Virus record (IMG/VR): IMGVR_UViG_3300049001_000044
Span: 124,001 to 188,000 of that record
Reading direction: 5' to 3' (one strand)
DNA: 64,000 nucleotides
DNA from: a virus
The translations under genes were made by a program, and so were the position numbers. The notes beneath the pieces were generated by a model. That model worked only from the letters and a program-made list of their open reading frames with translations. It had not been told where the DNA came from and did no database searches. Below are positions 7,766 to 16,310 of this stretch, piece after piece (the stretch's first letter is position 1; each line of letters begins with the position of its first letter).

Positions 7766-7794
7766 TTTGGTCTCCTAAGGTAAGTCAACGTACT

Positions 7795-7823
7795 ATTTTA
7801 CTTCAGGAAACATTCCTCATAAA
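7795..7823 (-). promoter_or_regulatory. Early promoter
   Basis: Minus strand TTTATG, 17 nt, TAAAAT, ahead of the GTG-start gene at 7765. Confidence 0.55.
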
Positions 7824-7876
7824 CTTCGACCAGTGCATGAAGGAGTTACTACTAGAACATAGTCTGGGACTTACCA

Positions 7877-7951
7877 GAGGTGCTCAGAGGTGTTCAATGT
7901 GTAGTGATGATAACTTCTATGTGCTTCTGTTAGAAGGTCTCTGAGCACCTC
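7877..7951. repeat. Long stem-loop element, copy A
   Basis: Perfect 13-bp inverted repeat (7877-7889 and 7939-7951, core GAGGTGCTCAGAG) around a 49-nt loop. Related copies are at 28681-28755 and 30635-30703, with a diverged one near 62571. It sits between a terminator-like hairpin and the promoter at 7795. Confidence 0.75.
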
Positions 7952-7962
7952 CAGAAAGCACG

Positions 7963-7983
7963 AAAGGCCCACGAGGGGCCTTT
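7963..7983 (-). terminator. Hairpin terminator
   Basis: AAAGGCCC stem with a short loop, downstream of the gene ending at 8003. The tail after the stem is only moderately T-rich on the minus strand. Confidence 0.5.
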
Positions 7984-8002
7984 GTTTGTATATAGCGGAG
8001 GA

Positions 8003-8284
8003 TTATTCCTTTGATGTCGCCAAGGTCTCCATGTAAGTGATGTCCAGACCGTCACCTTCCACATAGATGATGTCGGCAGTTCCTGTCCATCCATTTGATC
8101 GAGATCGGAATGGTAGACCCAATCCAAAGTAGTTCTTTAGGGACTGGATAATTTGGCTGGAGTTCTGCCCAAGCGAGACATAAAGTTCTGCCCTCGTCTT
8201 GTACGCTTGCATATCCACTGCGTTAGGAGTTGCGTTTGCCGTTCCCACGAAGAGGAGAGCGGCTAGGAATAAAGTTCGTTTCAT
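8003..8284 (-). CDS. Exported protein
   Basis: 93 residues from ATG 8284, with signal peptide MKRTLFLAALLFVGTANA and a likely AxA cleavage site. The mature part (about 75 residues) has no recognised domain. Overlaps the upstream gene. Confidence 0.65.
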   Translation of the reverse strand: MKRTLFLAALLFVGTANATPNAVDMQAYKTRAELYVSLGQNSSQIIQSLKNYFGLGLPFRSRSNGWTGTADIIYVEGDGLDITYMETLATSKE

Positions 8285-8511
8285 GGTCTGCGTTTTTTCC
8301 AATTGTAGGAGTCGTCCGTGACATCGACTCCGCGTTTACCGACTGACATGCTGTTCTCCGTAGAGATAGTTACGTGTTGATAACCAGCATTGCGAAGACG
8401 TTCTGCCTCTTTCAAGGACCTTCCCAGAACGTCTTCACCATCAACCATGGTCCCTTGCGCTTTACCTTCCTTGTCAAGGTAGTACACGATTGAGGTAATT
8501 TGTTGCATCAT
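8281..8511 (-). CDS. Hypothetical protein
   Basis: 76 residues with a beta-alpha-beta look (SIVYYLDKEG, then a helix, then YQHVTISTEN) and a basic tail. Two adjacent ATGs (8511, 8508) could start it. Confidence 0.65.
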   Translation of the reverse strand: MMQQITSIVYYLDKEGKAQGTMVDGEDVLGRSLKEAERLRNAGYQHVTISTENSMSVGKRGVDVTDDSYNWKKRRP

Positions 8512-8807
8512 GCGAGTTGAGCCCTCTCTTGAAGGATATCAATCAGTGCTGCTGAGTCTTTCATCCAACGAACGTACTCCACTTCAGTGAAGCCCAGGTA
8601 GTCGCGAAGGGTCAACCCACAGCCAGCTTCAGACTGATGCCACAGATCGACGAAGTTGTCGATGTTCTCTGCGAAGGCATCACCTTGCAGGCACTGTTCG
8701 ATAAAAGACGGATCGGTCTCGTAAGGTTTCAGCGCTGCGTCCAGCTCTGCGATCTTTTCCTCGGTCCATGGTTGATCCATGCCGATGAAGGGTGCGATCA
8801 AATTCAT
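8508..8807 (-). CDS. Hypothetical acidic protein
   Basis: 99 residues, helical and acidic. Contains LRDYLGFTEVEYVRWM, like small phage or plasmid proteins resembling antitoxin or HTH-adjacent helices, but no clear domain. Coupled to the Thg1 gene. Confidence 0.65.
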   Translation of the reverse strand: MNLIAPFIGMDQPWTEEKIAELDAALKPYETDPSFIEQCLQGDAFAENIDNFVDLWHQSEAGCGLTLRDYLGFTEVEYVRWMKDSAALIDILQERAQLA

Positions 8808-9592
8808 ACTTTGTCTCCAAACAGGAATTGATTAGGATTGACCAGCAGCTTGAGTTCAGGGAAAGTGGTTTCAGTACACGACCTCAGCACTGGGCCAGTA
8901 GGACGATGCGCCTCTGGGATTTTTGCCATCTGGTCAGAAGTCAGTTCGACTTCCTTCGTGACTCGATGAACGAAAGTACCATGCTTGAAGAAGGCAGGCA
9001 TGTCATCGAATGGATGTCCGATTTCTTCCAGCATTTTCTTCTTGCCTTCGCCATCCACACCATGCAGTTTGCGGCTGGAGAAGTGGGCCTGCGCTGCCAT
9101 CGAGATGGCATTCTTCACCGCGTCTTGCTGGCGCCATAGGTAGTTAAGGTATGCTTCGTTAAGGTCCTCAACTTGCCAAACGCGGCAGTCAAAGGTAGGG
9201 TAGGTGTGCTGCTTCTCAGGCAGGATGCCAGGTAGATTCTTCGTGAAGTAGCTGGTGGCGAGTGATGCCAGTACCGAGGTCAGCTTCTGGAATTTGCCAT
9301 CGAAGAGGTAGGTGCCAAGGTTGTCTTCTTCCACGTAGTAGCACAGCGAGATTTCGTCCGACTGAGTGTAGCCAACCAGAGCGTGGGTCTCTTCGACCAG
9401 GTACTTCGTGGTACCGATCATGAGGGCGCTCATGCGTTCGTCGTACGGACGGTTCAGACCCTTAGTGAAGGTGTGGAATGCCCGACCATCCAGACGAGCC
9501 ATGATCGGCTTACCCTTCACAGCTTTCCTTCCAGCTTCTGCCTGTTCGACTTCTTTCAGGCGATCACCCAGTGTGTCTTTGCTGTCGGTCAT
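8804..9592 (-). CDS. tRNA(His) guanylyltransferase-like 3'-5' polymerase (Thg1)
   Basis: 262 residues. Thg1 signatures are RLDGRAFHTFTKGL (residues about 33-46), with the metal-binding Asp, and GYTQSDEIS, with the second acidic pair. The family adds nucleotides to tRNA 5' ends in the 3'-5' direction and repairs truncated tRNAs. In a phage it may repair tRNAs cut by host nucleases, an inference. Length is normal for the family. Confidence 0.9.
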   Translation of the reverse strand: MTDSKDTLGDRLKEVEQAEAGRKAVKGKPIMARLDGRAFHTFTKGLNRPYDERMSALMIGTTKYLVEETHALVGYTQSDEISLCYYVEEDNLGTYLFDGKFQKLTSVLASLATSYFTKNLPGILPEKQHTYPTFDCRVWQVEDLNEAYLNYLWRQQDAVKNAISMAAQAHFSSRKLHGVDGEGKKKMLEEIGHPFDDMPAFFKHGTFVHRVTKEVELTSDQMAKIPEAHRPTGPVLRSCTETTFPELKLLVNPNQFLFGDKV

Positions 9593-9726
9593 TTCGCCTC
9601 CACCACGCAGCCATGTTGTACCTTCGCCAGTTGCAGTTCATGTTTCAGGTATTTGTCGTATGCTTCGTTACCACCCAGCACCAACAAGATGCCGATGATC
9701 ATGATTGCGCCCCATTTATGTTCCAT
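9589..9726 (-). CDS. 45-residue membrane protein
   Basis: One hydrophobic segment (residues about 6-19, IMIIGILLVLGG), then an amphipathic charged tail with one Cys. Ends overlap the Thg1 start and the next gene upstream. Confidence 0.6.
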   Translation of the reverse strand: MEHKWGAIMIIGILLVLGGNEAYDKYLKHELQLAKVQHGCVVEAK

Positions 9727-9898
9727 GTTTCATATCTCCTTCAAGTTGTTCACGTAGTTGTTTTGCTTCTGCTCTCGCTATATCACGATCATCTATTACG
9801 TGACTCCAGCTACCAGCGGTGAAGTAGGGATTCTCAGTAAGTTCAGGACCAGGCTTCCAATCGTCTGGCACCTTCAAGATCATGGTGAAGTACTTCAT
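9716..9898 (-). CDS. Hypothetical protein
   Basis: 60 residues: an N-terminal strand (MKYFTMILKVPDDW) and a C-terminal Ala/Glu-rich helix. Coupled to the Acb1-like gene by overlap. Confidence 0.65.
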   Translation of the reverse strand: MKYFTMILKVPDDWKPGPELTENPYFTAGSWSHVIDDRDIARAEAKQLREQLEGDMKHGT

Positions 9899-10380
9899 TT
9901 GTTTTCCCAGTCCAGATCCAAATCCTCACCATACTCTGCTCCCAACAGAACTACTTCGTTGAACGGAGGTAGGATGCCAACGTCGAAGTTGTAGGGGATT
10001 TTGTAAGAGAGGGTGATGTGCGGCTTGTAGGTTGGAAAGTCGTAAGTCGCTGGGTGTTCTCTCATCAGCTGCTCATGGCGAGCAGATAGGGTTGGCGCAT
10101 TCAACTTCATCACCAAACATTTGGTCGAATCCGCTTTACCAGGCTTTGTGTCGAACAGCTCGTATCCTTGGAAGGACGCGTAGTGCATGAAGTCGGGCTC
10201 TGCAACGTAGTCAGGTAAGTGAGTACGGCTGTAGAGTAGGGTGACATGGCGCCGATGTTCCTTCGAGTTGAGGGTGGTTGGGATGCCATGGAACTTCAGG
10301 AACTCGCTCAGCTTTTTGTTGGTAGGCTCAAGCACGCGAACAGCCGCGTACGTCCCTACTTTGGGGTCGTTGAGTTTCAT
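9895..10380 (-). CDS. acb1: Anti-CBASS 2H phosphodiesterase, Acb1-like
   Basis: 161 residues with two HxT motifs, HVTLLYS and HITLSYK, the 2H phosphoesterase signature. The context ATYDFPTYKPHITLSY and the ending LDLDW closely match T4 gene 57B, shown to be Acb1, which cleaves cyclic nucleotide messengers of CBASS immunity. It has its own early promoter, as expected for a counter-defence gene. Confidence 0.85.
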   Translation of the reverse strand: MKLNDPKVGTYAAVRVLEPTNKKLSEFLKFHGIPTTLNSKEHRRHVTLLYSRTHLPDYVAEPDFMHYASFQGYELFDTKPGKADSTKCLVMKLNAPTLSARHEQLMREHPATYDFPTYKPHITLSYKIPYNFDVGILPPFNEVVLLGAEYGEDLDLDWENK

Positions 10381-10407
10381 GTGGGAGGGATTTTGTAGAA
10401 GTGTATT

Positions 10408-10436
10408 ATTGTAGCATTTGGTGGATCACGTTAAAA
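10408..10436 (-). promoter_or_regulatory. Early promoter
   Basis: Minus strand TTTTAA, 17 nt, TACAAT, ahead of the acb1-like gene. Confidence 0.6.
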
Positions 10437-10445
10437 CTGGGTTCA

Positions 10446-10453
10446 GATAAATA
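10446..10453 (+). promoter_or_regulatory. T4-type late promoter
   Basis: GATAAATA on the plus strand, about 20 nt before the ATG at 10475. Back-to-back with the minus-strand early promoter. Confidence 0.65.
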
Positions 10454-10474
10454 CCCATTTTATAGGATCACCAA

Positions 10475-11080
10475 ATGAATCTCCTACAACTACTCGAGGC
10501 CTCTGACGAGGCGAAGAAGTACGTAGACAAGGATGGAAAAACCGTCTATCGTCTACCACGAAAAGAACAACCTCCCAATGAGGATGATCTGACTGCGCCA
10601 AGGATGAAGGCAACGAGACGTCCTCGACCCGGCGAATCTAACCTATCTCCTGAAGCTCTTGAGCTGCGCAGGTCAATGGCAACTCCGTCGAAGGACGACC
10701 TGTATGGACATACTGGCTACGACCCACGAGTCAAGCGCTTGAAGAAGGGTGAGAGAGTGGATCCAGACTTCATCGGTTCGTTGCTTCGCTTTGCACACGA
10801 ACGCAAGGGCAAGCTCTACTACATGGGCAGGGATGGTGAACGCGATCCTACTCCAATGGCAGACGTTGTTGAAGTTGGTTACACCTACAAGCAGAACCCA
10901 ATGTGGGGTACTTGGCACAAGGCGCAGACTCTGGAACTTCGCTTCCACAATGGTACAATCGTTCCTGCGACTAGACTTGGTCCGTCGCACGTGATCGTTC
11001 AAGACTACCGCTTCAAGGCTTACATGCCATCAGGTGTTGCAAAGTTTTGGAGCATCATCAGAGACCACAACAATCGCTAA
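10475..11080 (+). CDS. Late protein with capsid-targeting-like leader
   Basis: 201 residues and one of only two plus-strand genes. The N-terminus MNLLQLLEA resembles a T4 capsid-targeting leader with an LxE cleavage site, suggesting a protein packaged in the head. A basic, Pro-rich linker (residues 15-60) precedes a C-terminal domain (about 95-200) with no recognised fold. Late promoter upstream, terminator downstream. Confidence 0.75.
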   Translation: MNLLQLLEASDEAKKYVDKDGKTVYRLPRKEQPPNEDDLTAPRMKATRRPRPGESNLSPEALELRRSMATPSKDDLYGHTGYDPRVKRLKKGERVDPDFIGSLLRFAHERKGKLYYMGRDGERDPTPMADVVEVGYTYKQNPMWGTWHKAQTLELRFHNGTIVPATRLGPSHVIVQDYRFKAYMPSGVAKFWSIIRDHNNR

Positions 11081-11084
11081 GAAG

Positions 11085-11126
11085 AAAGGCCCCTAACACT
11101 GCGCGGGATGGTGTTAGGGGCCTTCT
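11085..11126. terminator. Bidirectional terminator
   Basis: Stem AAGGCCCCTAACAC with its complement (11110-11124), T-rich on both strands, between the convergent genes ending at 11080 and 11128. Confidence 0.85.
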
Positions 11127-11127
11127 T

Positions 11128-11523
11128 TTACTCCGGTGTTTTAGGTGCAGGTGGAGTTGTGCGGTCTATACTGTCTTGCGTCTTGTATGCATCACCTGGT
11201 GCGCCGTACTTGGCAAGGACTAGCTTGCTAAATCCATCAATCGAAGCAACGTAGCCGAGATAGATGGCGAACAAATCCCAGTTGAGGGTGTTGTTGAGTG
11301 TCATTTGGATCATGATCCAAGTTCCGACGATACCACCTACGAGCTGGAGAACTTTCGTCGCGCTGACTTTGTTCCCATCCCTGGTGATCATGTCGGTCCA
11401 GTTGAGGTGGCCCCTTTTGTTCGCACGCCAGAAAGCACCCGCCAAAAATAGCAGGAGACCACCAATGATGGCGCCATACAGGTTGAAGGTGAAGCCCATT
11501 ATCGTAACCATAGAAGTACTCAT
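11128..11523 (-). CDS. Membrane protein, holin candidate
   Basis: 131 residues with two or three hydrophobic segments (about 11-32, 58-75 and 80-95) and a hydrophilic Pro-rich C-terminus (TTPPAPKTPE). Late promoter just upstream. Size and topology suit a holin, and the endolysin gene is 4 kb away, but T4's holin is different and similarity was not tested. Confidence 0.55.
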   Translation of the reverse strand: MSTSMVTIMGFTFNLYGAIIGGLLLFLAGAFWRANKRGHLNWTDMITRDGNKVSATKVLQLVGGIVGTWIMIQMTLNNTLNWDLFAIYLGYVASIDGFSKLVLAKYGAPGDAYKTQDSIDRTTPPAPKTPE

Positions 11524-11552
11524 TCTGCAATATGTGGGTATTCAAGATTGAG

Positions 11553-11560
11553 TATTTATC
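11553..11560 (-). promoter_or_regulatory. T4-type late promoter
   Basis: Minus strand GATAAATA, 30 nt upstream of the gene starting at 11523. Confidence 0.65.
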
Positions 11561-11586
11561 CTGATGGCCGGATCCGGAGCAAAAAG

Positions 11587-11608
11587 AAAGGAGTCCGAAG
11601 ACTCCTTT
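11587..11608 (-). terminator. Intrinsic terminator
   Basis: AAAGGAGTC stem, TTCG-type loop, then TTCTTTTT on the minus strand, just after the stop at 11614. Confidence 0.85.
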
Positions 11609-11613
11609 TGGAT

Positions 11614-11772
11614 TCAAAACCCGTCGTCAATCAGCCACCATCCCTCTTCGAAATGGTTGTAAGCTTCGCTACCAACTTCGTACGGGCAATCCTCTAGAGG
11701 AAGAGGATGGTGGTCAATACCTTCATTGAACCACCTAAGCTGGTCTTCGCTCAGATCACTGAGCCAGCCCAT
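11614..11772 (-). CDS. 52-residue acidic protein
   Basis: Begins MGWLSDLSEDQLRWFNEG; acidic and rich in Trp. Coupled to the glutaredoxin gene by a TAATG junction and followed by a terminator, so probably a real small gene. Function unknown. Confidence 0.65.
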   Translation of the reverse strand: MGWLSDLSEDQLRWFNEGIDHHPLPLEDCPYEVGSEAYNHFEEGWWLIDDGF

Positions 11773-12023
11773 TATGTGCCGATCAGTTTTTGCAGATCAG
11801 GGAAGCCACCAATCACTGTACCATCCAGCACGATCTGTGGGACGCTCTTCGCAGTAGGGATTTTCGCTTTCAGTTCTGGCGCGGTGATGTAGGTGACACC
11901 TTCGACTTTCTCTTGGCCGACATCCACGATCACCTCATCGTATTGGATGCCTTTCTTGTTAAGCAGGTCTTTTGCTTTGTCACATTGTGGGCAGGAAGGT
12001 TTGGAGTAGACAGTAAATTTCAT
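11772..12023 (-). CDS. nrdC: Glutaredoxin
   Basis: 83 residues, MKFTVYSKPSCPQCDKAK, with CPQC redox motif (residues 11-14), cis-Pro segment SVPQIV, and GG before the last helix. It would reduce the phage ribonucleotide reductase encoded upstream in the same operon, as T4 NrdC does. The internal ATG at 12023 is chosen because residues before it are unrelated to the family. Confidence 0.9.
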   Translation of the reverse strand: MKFTVYSKPSCPQCDKAKDLLNKKGIQYDEVIVDVGQEKVEGVTYITAPELKAKIPTAKSVPQIVLDGTVIGGFPDLQKLIGT

Positions 12024-12025
12024 GA

Positions 12026-13162
12026 TTAGAATTCCGGGAGTTCGTTGTAGTTGATTTCGTTGGTCATGGAGCCGATGACATAAGCGACGGACTCGTTTTC
12101 TTGCAGTGCAGTTTGCTTCTTGTTGGAGTTCATGTGCTTGTTGAACCATGGTGCTGGAGTGGACTTGACGCCTGCATCATACTTAAGACCGATTTCTTTC
12201 AGTCGACCTTGGGCAGTCCAATCAACCAGTCCTACCATCACGCGCTCATTCATACCAATGACGCTGCCTTCTTTGAAGAGGTACTTGGCCCAGCCCTTCT
12301 CTTCGTCGATAACGGAGAGCAGCATGTCCAGGCATTCCTTCTTCGTCTCTTGAGCGACTTGAGCGAAGCGTGGATCGTCTTTGACGAGGGTGTTGAGAAT
12401 GTAGGATGTCCAGTCCACGTGCAGCATTTCATCAGAGAGAATCAGTGCGATCTCGTTTCCGTTGCCGATGAAGATCTTGTTCTCAACCATTGCCAATGAG
12501 GTAGCAAAGCTGACGGTAAAGCGGATAGCTTCCAAACCGTACGAAGCAACCATCGCCAGCCAAATTGCCTTGATGTGCTCGTGCTCACTCACGTACAGAG
12601 CCTTCTCGATGTCTGCGCTGAGTTGGATCTTCTGCGTCTTCAGCTGCTTCAGCGTTTCCTTGCGGCAGTTCAGCTGATGCAGGTCTTCGTAGTAGTCGCC
12701 AATGGAACTAACCATCGACATGATTTCGCTGTTGTCGTGAATCTTGTTGAACTCGTCCTTAGGAACGTTGTAGATGTTCCTGATGATGTGCGAGTAAGCA
12801 CGCGAGTGGATCTGTTCAAACCAAGTCCAAGTAGTGACCATTGCTTCCAGTTCTGGAACAGAACAGACTGGCGCAAAGATCGCAACGGGTGCACGACCTT
12901 GAATGGAGTCGAGTGTGGTCTGACGCAGGAGGTTGGAGGTGAAGATGTGGCGGACAGCTTTCGATGCTTCCTTGAAGTCGATCTTGTCCTTAGTAAGGGT
13001 GATCTCTTCAGGTACCCAGAATGCACCACGTTGGGTCTCGTCGAACTTTGCAATCTTGGGATAAGCGTAGTCGTCAAATCGTTGGGTGGTAACTTGACCA
13101 GCAGGGTCAAGGAACATTTGACGCTTGGAGTATTCAGGAACTTTAGTAAAATCTCGATTCAT
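12026..13162 (-). CDS. nrdB: Ribonucleotide reductase small subunit (class Ia)
   Basis: 378 residues. Di-iron ligand motifs are visible: FEQIHSRAYSHI (Glu and His) and SDEMLHVDW near residue 245 (Glu and His), with helical flanks like NrdB. It holds the tyrosyl radical needed by NrdA. It forms an operon with nrdA upstream and glutaredoxin downstream. Length is typical. Confidence 0.95.
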   Translation of the reverse strand: MNRDFTKVPEYSKRQMFLDPAGQVTTQRFDDYAYPKIAKFDETQRGAFWVPEEITLTKDKIDFKEASKAVRHIFTSNLLRQTTLDSIQGRAPVAIFAPVCSVPELEAMVTTWTWFEQIHSRAYSHIIRNIYNVPKDEFNKIHDNSEIMSMVSSIGDYYEDLHQLNCRKETLKQLKTQKIQLSADIEKALYVSEHEHIKAIWLAMVASYGLEAIRFTVSFATSLAMVENKIFIGNGNEIALILSDEMLHVDWTSYILNTLVKDDPRFAQVAQETKKECLDMLLSVIDEEKGWAKYLFKEGSVIGMNERVMVGLVDWTAQGRLKEIGLKYDAGVKSTPAPWFNKHMNSNKKQTALQENESVAYVIGSMTNEINYNELPEF

Positions 13163-13205
13163 ATTCGTCTTTGAGTTAGGAGAGGGCTTTCACCCTCTCC
13201 ATTAT

Positions 13206-15536
13206 TTACAACACGCAGCTTTCGCAGTAGCCTTCGTCTTCTTCAAGCTCTTCTACGACTTGAGCTTGAGGAGTATCCTGCAGCATTTCCTTCGCACCTT
13301 GCTTATCGACCAGGTGGTAGTAGTGGGACTTGACTCCCCACTTGTGCGCTCGCATCAAGTTACCCAGAACCAGAGTCACAGGAATCTTACCTTCAGGGAA
13401 CCACTTAGGCGAGTAGTAGGTGTCAGACGAGATGCCTTGGTCAACATAGACTTGCAGAACTGCTGTGGTCTTGATGTACTCGATGCAGTCTTTCTGGTCC
13501 CACAAAAGCTGGTAGTGATTCTTCAGCTTGCGATATTCTGGAACGACTTGAGCGAATGCGCCCGCTTTGGATTCCTTGATGATGATTAGCTGCTTGACGA
13601 GGTTGATACCGTTCGTCGAGTTGATAACCACCGAAGACGATTCGACTGGAGCAATGGCCATCAGCGTTGCGTTGCGGATGCCGTACATCTTCAGCTTCTC
13701 ACGCAGACCTTCCCAATCCAGATCTTCCGAAGGAGTGAAGTCAGTCAGTTCGTTGACGCCTTCAGCGCGCAGCTCCCATGGGAAGATGCCTTGGCCGTAG
13801 CGAGTCTTCGAAGACATTTCGCAAGGACCTTTCTCCTTAGCCAGCATCACAGATGCTTCGGTCAGATAGAAGGCCTGGTGTTCCATCCAACGCTTGACTT
13901 CAGCCAGTGCGTCTGCATCACCATATTTCATCTTGCGCTTGGCGTGCCAGTAAGCAAGGTTGGTAATGCCGATGCCCAGCGGTTCGAACTCTTTGTTGTG
14001 GAGTTCAGAATGGACGGACAGAAAGTCTTGGTACTGCAGAAGGTTGTGCAGCGCACGATGCAATACAACTGCTGGACGTTTGATGTCTTCTGGATTACGG
14101 AAGCAACCCCAGTTCAAACTGCCTAGCGTGCAAAGAGCGATACGACCGTCTGGATCATCAATCGTCTGGAAAGGACGAGTGTGCTGCATGATCTCAGTGC
14201 AGAGATTGGTCATGTACACTGGGTGGATCGACGGAACAAACGGACCCTGCTTTGCCACGTTGTCCACGTTCAAGACGTAGTAGCGACCAGTGTCGCTGCG
14301 CTCTTTGTTAAAGAGGTCTTTAACGTAGGTCTCTGCAGGAATCTGCTTGACCTTGATGTCCTTGCGCTGCTCGTACTCTTCGTACAGATGCTCGAAGTAG
14401 TCGTAGTCGCGGTAGTAGGCTTCGTACAGATCGGGTACTTCGTTCGGGTCAAACAGAGAGATGACGCCTTGACGGTAGAATCGCTTCCACATCAGAGCGG
14501 AGACACCAACGCAGTAGTCCAGGTGACGAACGCGGGTCTCGTCAGTACCTTGGTTGTTCTTCAGCACCAGAAGGTCTTCAACTTGTGCGTGCCAGAATGG
14601 GAAGTTCGTAGTTGCGGATGCGTTACGAATACCGCCTTGTGAACACGAGCGAAGGTCAGCGAACCATTTCTTCAGGAACGGAACCATGCCTGTGTGTTTG
14701 ACTTCACCACCGCGGATAGGCGCGCCCAGCGGACGGAGACGACCGATATCCAAACCAATACCTGCTCGCTTTGCAGCGTAGTCAGCCATGATTTGGCCAG
14801 ATGCGAAGATCGACTTCAGCGTGTCATCTGACTTGATAAGAACGCAAGAGGAGAATTGCTTCGTCTTGGTACCCAGGCCAGCCAGAACTGGCGTAGCCAA
14901 GGTGAAGAGGCCGTCACTGGAGGAGTTGTAGAAGTCACGCACCCAACGAAGACGATCCTTTGTCTCTGCGTGGAATGCAGTTGCGGCCGCAACTGCATAG
15001 CGGACTTGTGGGGTCTCAACTACAGAGCCAGACTTAGTGCGATCTTGAACAAGATACTTTTCAATGAGTTGGTCAACTGCTGCGTAAGGGAGGTTTTCGT
15101 CTTTGTCATGGTCAACGAATTTCTCAATTTGATCCCATTCTGCTTCAGTGTACCAGGTGAGTAGTTCAGGGGTGTAGAAGCCATTTTCAACGTTCTTCTT
15201 TACGATGTCATACAGGCGTGGGGGAGTGTAGGTACCGTAAACGTCCTTGCGCAGCATTGAGATTCGCTGCTTACCAGCGGCGTACTGGTAATTGACGTTG
15301 CCGATTTCGGGGTGCTCTTCTTCATCGATGAGGTCAATCATAGCACGAAGTGCCATTTGATCGAGCTCGCGAGTTGGCATACCATCATAGAAGTTCGCCT
15401 TGGCGGCGATCTCAATCATCGAGGTGGATACACCATCAATGCCTTCGCAAACTTTTGCGATTTGTGCTGACCATTTTTCGTGTTCGAGAAGTTCCCTTTC
15501 TCCATTTCGCTTGATGACGTACATTGCTTGCGTCAT
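13206..15536 (-). CDS. nrdA: Ribonucleotide reductase large subunit (class Ia)
   Basis: 776 residues. An N-terminal ATP-cone-like region (VIKRNGERE), the substrate-site cysteine in FSSCVLI, the active-site run NLCTEIM with LCTLGSLNWG, and the C-terminal redox pair CESC define NrdA. It reduces NDPs to dNDPs with NrdB. Its early promoter lies at 15570-15598. Confidence 0.97.
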   Translation of the reverse strand: MTQAMYVIKRNGERELLEHEKWSAQIAKVCEGIDGVSTSMIEIAAKANFYDGMPTRELDQMALRAMIDLIDEEEHPEIGNVNYQYAAGKQRISMLRKDVYGTYTPPRLYDIVKKNVENGFYTPELLTWYTEAEWDQIEKFVDHDKDENLPYAAVDQLIEKYLVQDRTKSGSVVETPQVRYAVAAATAFHAETKDRLRWVRDFYNSSSDGLFTLATPVLAGLGTKTKQFSSCVLIKSDDTLKSIFASGQIMADYAAKRAGIGLDIGRLRPLGAPIRGGEVKHTGMVPFLKKWFADLRSCSQGGIRNASATTNFPFWHAQVEDLLVLKNNQGTDETRVRHLDYCVGVSALMWKRFYRQGVISLFDPNEVPDLYEAYYRDYDYFEHLYEEYEQRKDIKVKQIPAETYVKDLFNKERSDTGRYYVLNVDNVAKQGPFVPSIHPVYMTNLCTEIMQHTRPFQTIDDPDGRIALCTLGSLNWGCFRNPEDIKRPAVVLHRALHNLLQYQDFLSVHSELHNKEFEPLGIGITNLAYWHAKRKMKYGDADALAEVKRWMEHQAFYLTEASVMLAKEKGPCEMSSKTRYGQGIFPWELRAEGVNELTDFTPSEDLDWEGLREKLKMYGIRNATLMAIAPVESSSVVINSTNGINLVKQLIIIKESKAGAFAQVVPEYRKLKNHYQLLWDQKDCIEYIKTTAVLQVYVDQGISSDTYYSPKWFPEGKIPVTLVLGNLMRAHKWGVKSHYYHLVDKQGAKEMLQDTPQAQVVEELEEDEGYCESCVL

Positions 15537-15569
15537 GTGTGTTGTTCTCCAATTATTTTGCTACATGAA

Positions 15570-15598
15570 ATTATACTATTTCGACCCAGCTAAATTAA
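15570..15598 (-). promoter_or_regulatory. Early promoter of the nrdA operon
   Basis: Minus strand TTAATT, 17 nt, TATAAT, ahead of nrdA. Confidence 0.6.
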
Positions 15599-15624
15599 CT
15601 TCAACCAGGGAAAACGAGGGCCGC

Positions 15625-15648
15625 AAGGGCGATTTTGGGTCGCCCCTT
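15625..15648 (-). terminator. Possible terminator
   Basis: Imperfect stem (AAGGGGCGA with AAGGGCGA partner, one bulge) just after the endolysin stop. No strong T run follows immediately. Confidence 0.4.
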
Positions 15649-15657
15649 GACGTAGAA

Positions 15658-16236
15658 TTACAGGGATTTGAGTGTGAAGTCGGTTACTTCGTTAATTCGC
15701 CGAGTCCATCCAACCAAGAACATCTTCTGGGATGGGTCTCGCTCTACAATAGAGTTGTAGAAGGCCGATCTGTATTGCGAAATCTTGGTGATCATGTCGC
15801 GTTGATTACCATTCGCTATTGCACGCAGGGTGTTGGGTCCAATTTGACCATCTTCGACTGCCCCGACGGAGCGCTGGAGGAACTTGTTGGCACGACCAAT
15901 TCCATGATTGACGCAGCCATCGAAATGGATCAACGCCAATGGATATGGAAGAGCATCGCATTTGCCACGCATCCAGTAGTTGGTGAAGTAAACCTGCATT
16001 GCACCATCCAAGTTCAATGCATTGACGTTGACGTCGGTGTTAGCCTTCTGCGCTACACCATACTTCGTCTCACCGCCGCGGTCATTTGGAATGTTCACAT
16101 AACCAACCTTCTGTCGCTGCTCTCGAGTTGAGATACGACCAGCGACTACGTCAGGATCAGCTGGGTTAAAGAAAGCCCCAATCTCGTAAAGCATCGCATG
16201 ATTAAATGCTTTGACGAATCCTTCTGGATACTTCAT
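15658..16236 (-). CDS. Endolysin, glycoside hydrolase family 108-like
   Basis: 192 residues. NDRGGETKYGVAQ (about residues 51-63) matches the GH108 pattern after the catalytic Glu, and the C-terminal half with NHGIGRANKFLQRSVG and DGQIGPNTL matches the peptidoglycan-binding region paired with it. It would cleave host peptidoglycan at lysis. No signal peptide, so a holin is needed. Late promoter upstream. Confidence 0.88.
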   Translation of the reverse strand: MKYPEGFVKAFNHAMLYEIGAFFNPADPDVVAGRISTREQRQKVGYVNIPNDRGGETKYGVAQKANTDVNVNALNLDGAMQVYFTNYWMRGKCDALPYPLALIHFDGCVNHGIGRANKFLQRSVGAVEDGQIGPNTLRAIANGNQRDMITKISQYRSAFYNSIVERDPSQKMFLVGWTRRINEVTDFTLKSL

Positions 16237-16263
16237 CTTGTTCTCTCCTTATTCTTGATAGGG

Positions 16264-16271
16264 TATTTATC
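16264..16271 (-). promoter_or_regulatory. T4-type late promoter of the endolysin gene
   Basis: Minus strand GATAAATA, about 28 nt upstream of the endolysin ATG. Confidence 0.7.
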
Positions 16272-16310
16272 ATGACCCCGGAGAGAACTCGATGAATGAA
16301 GTATCCTACA

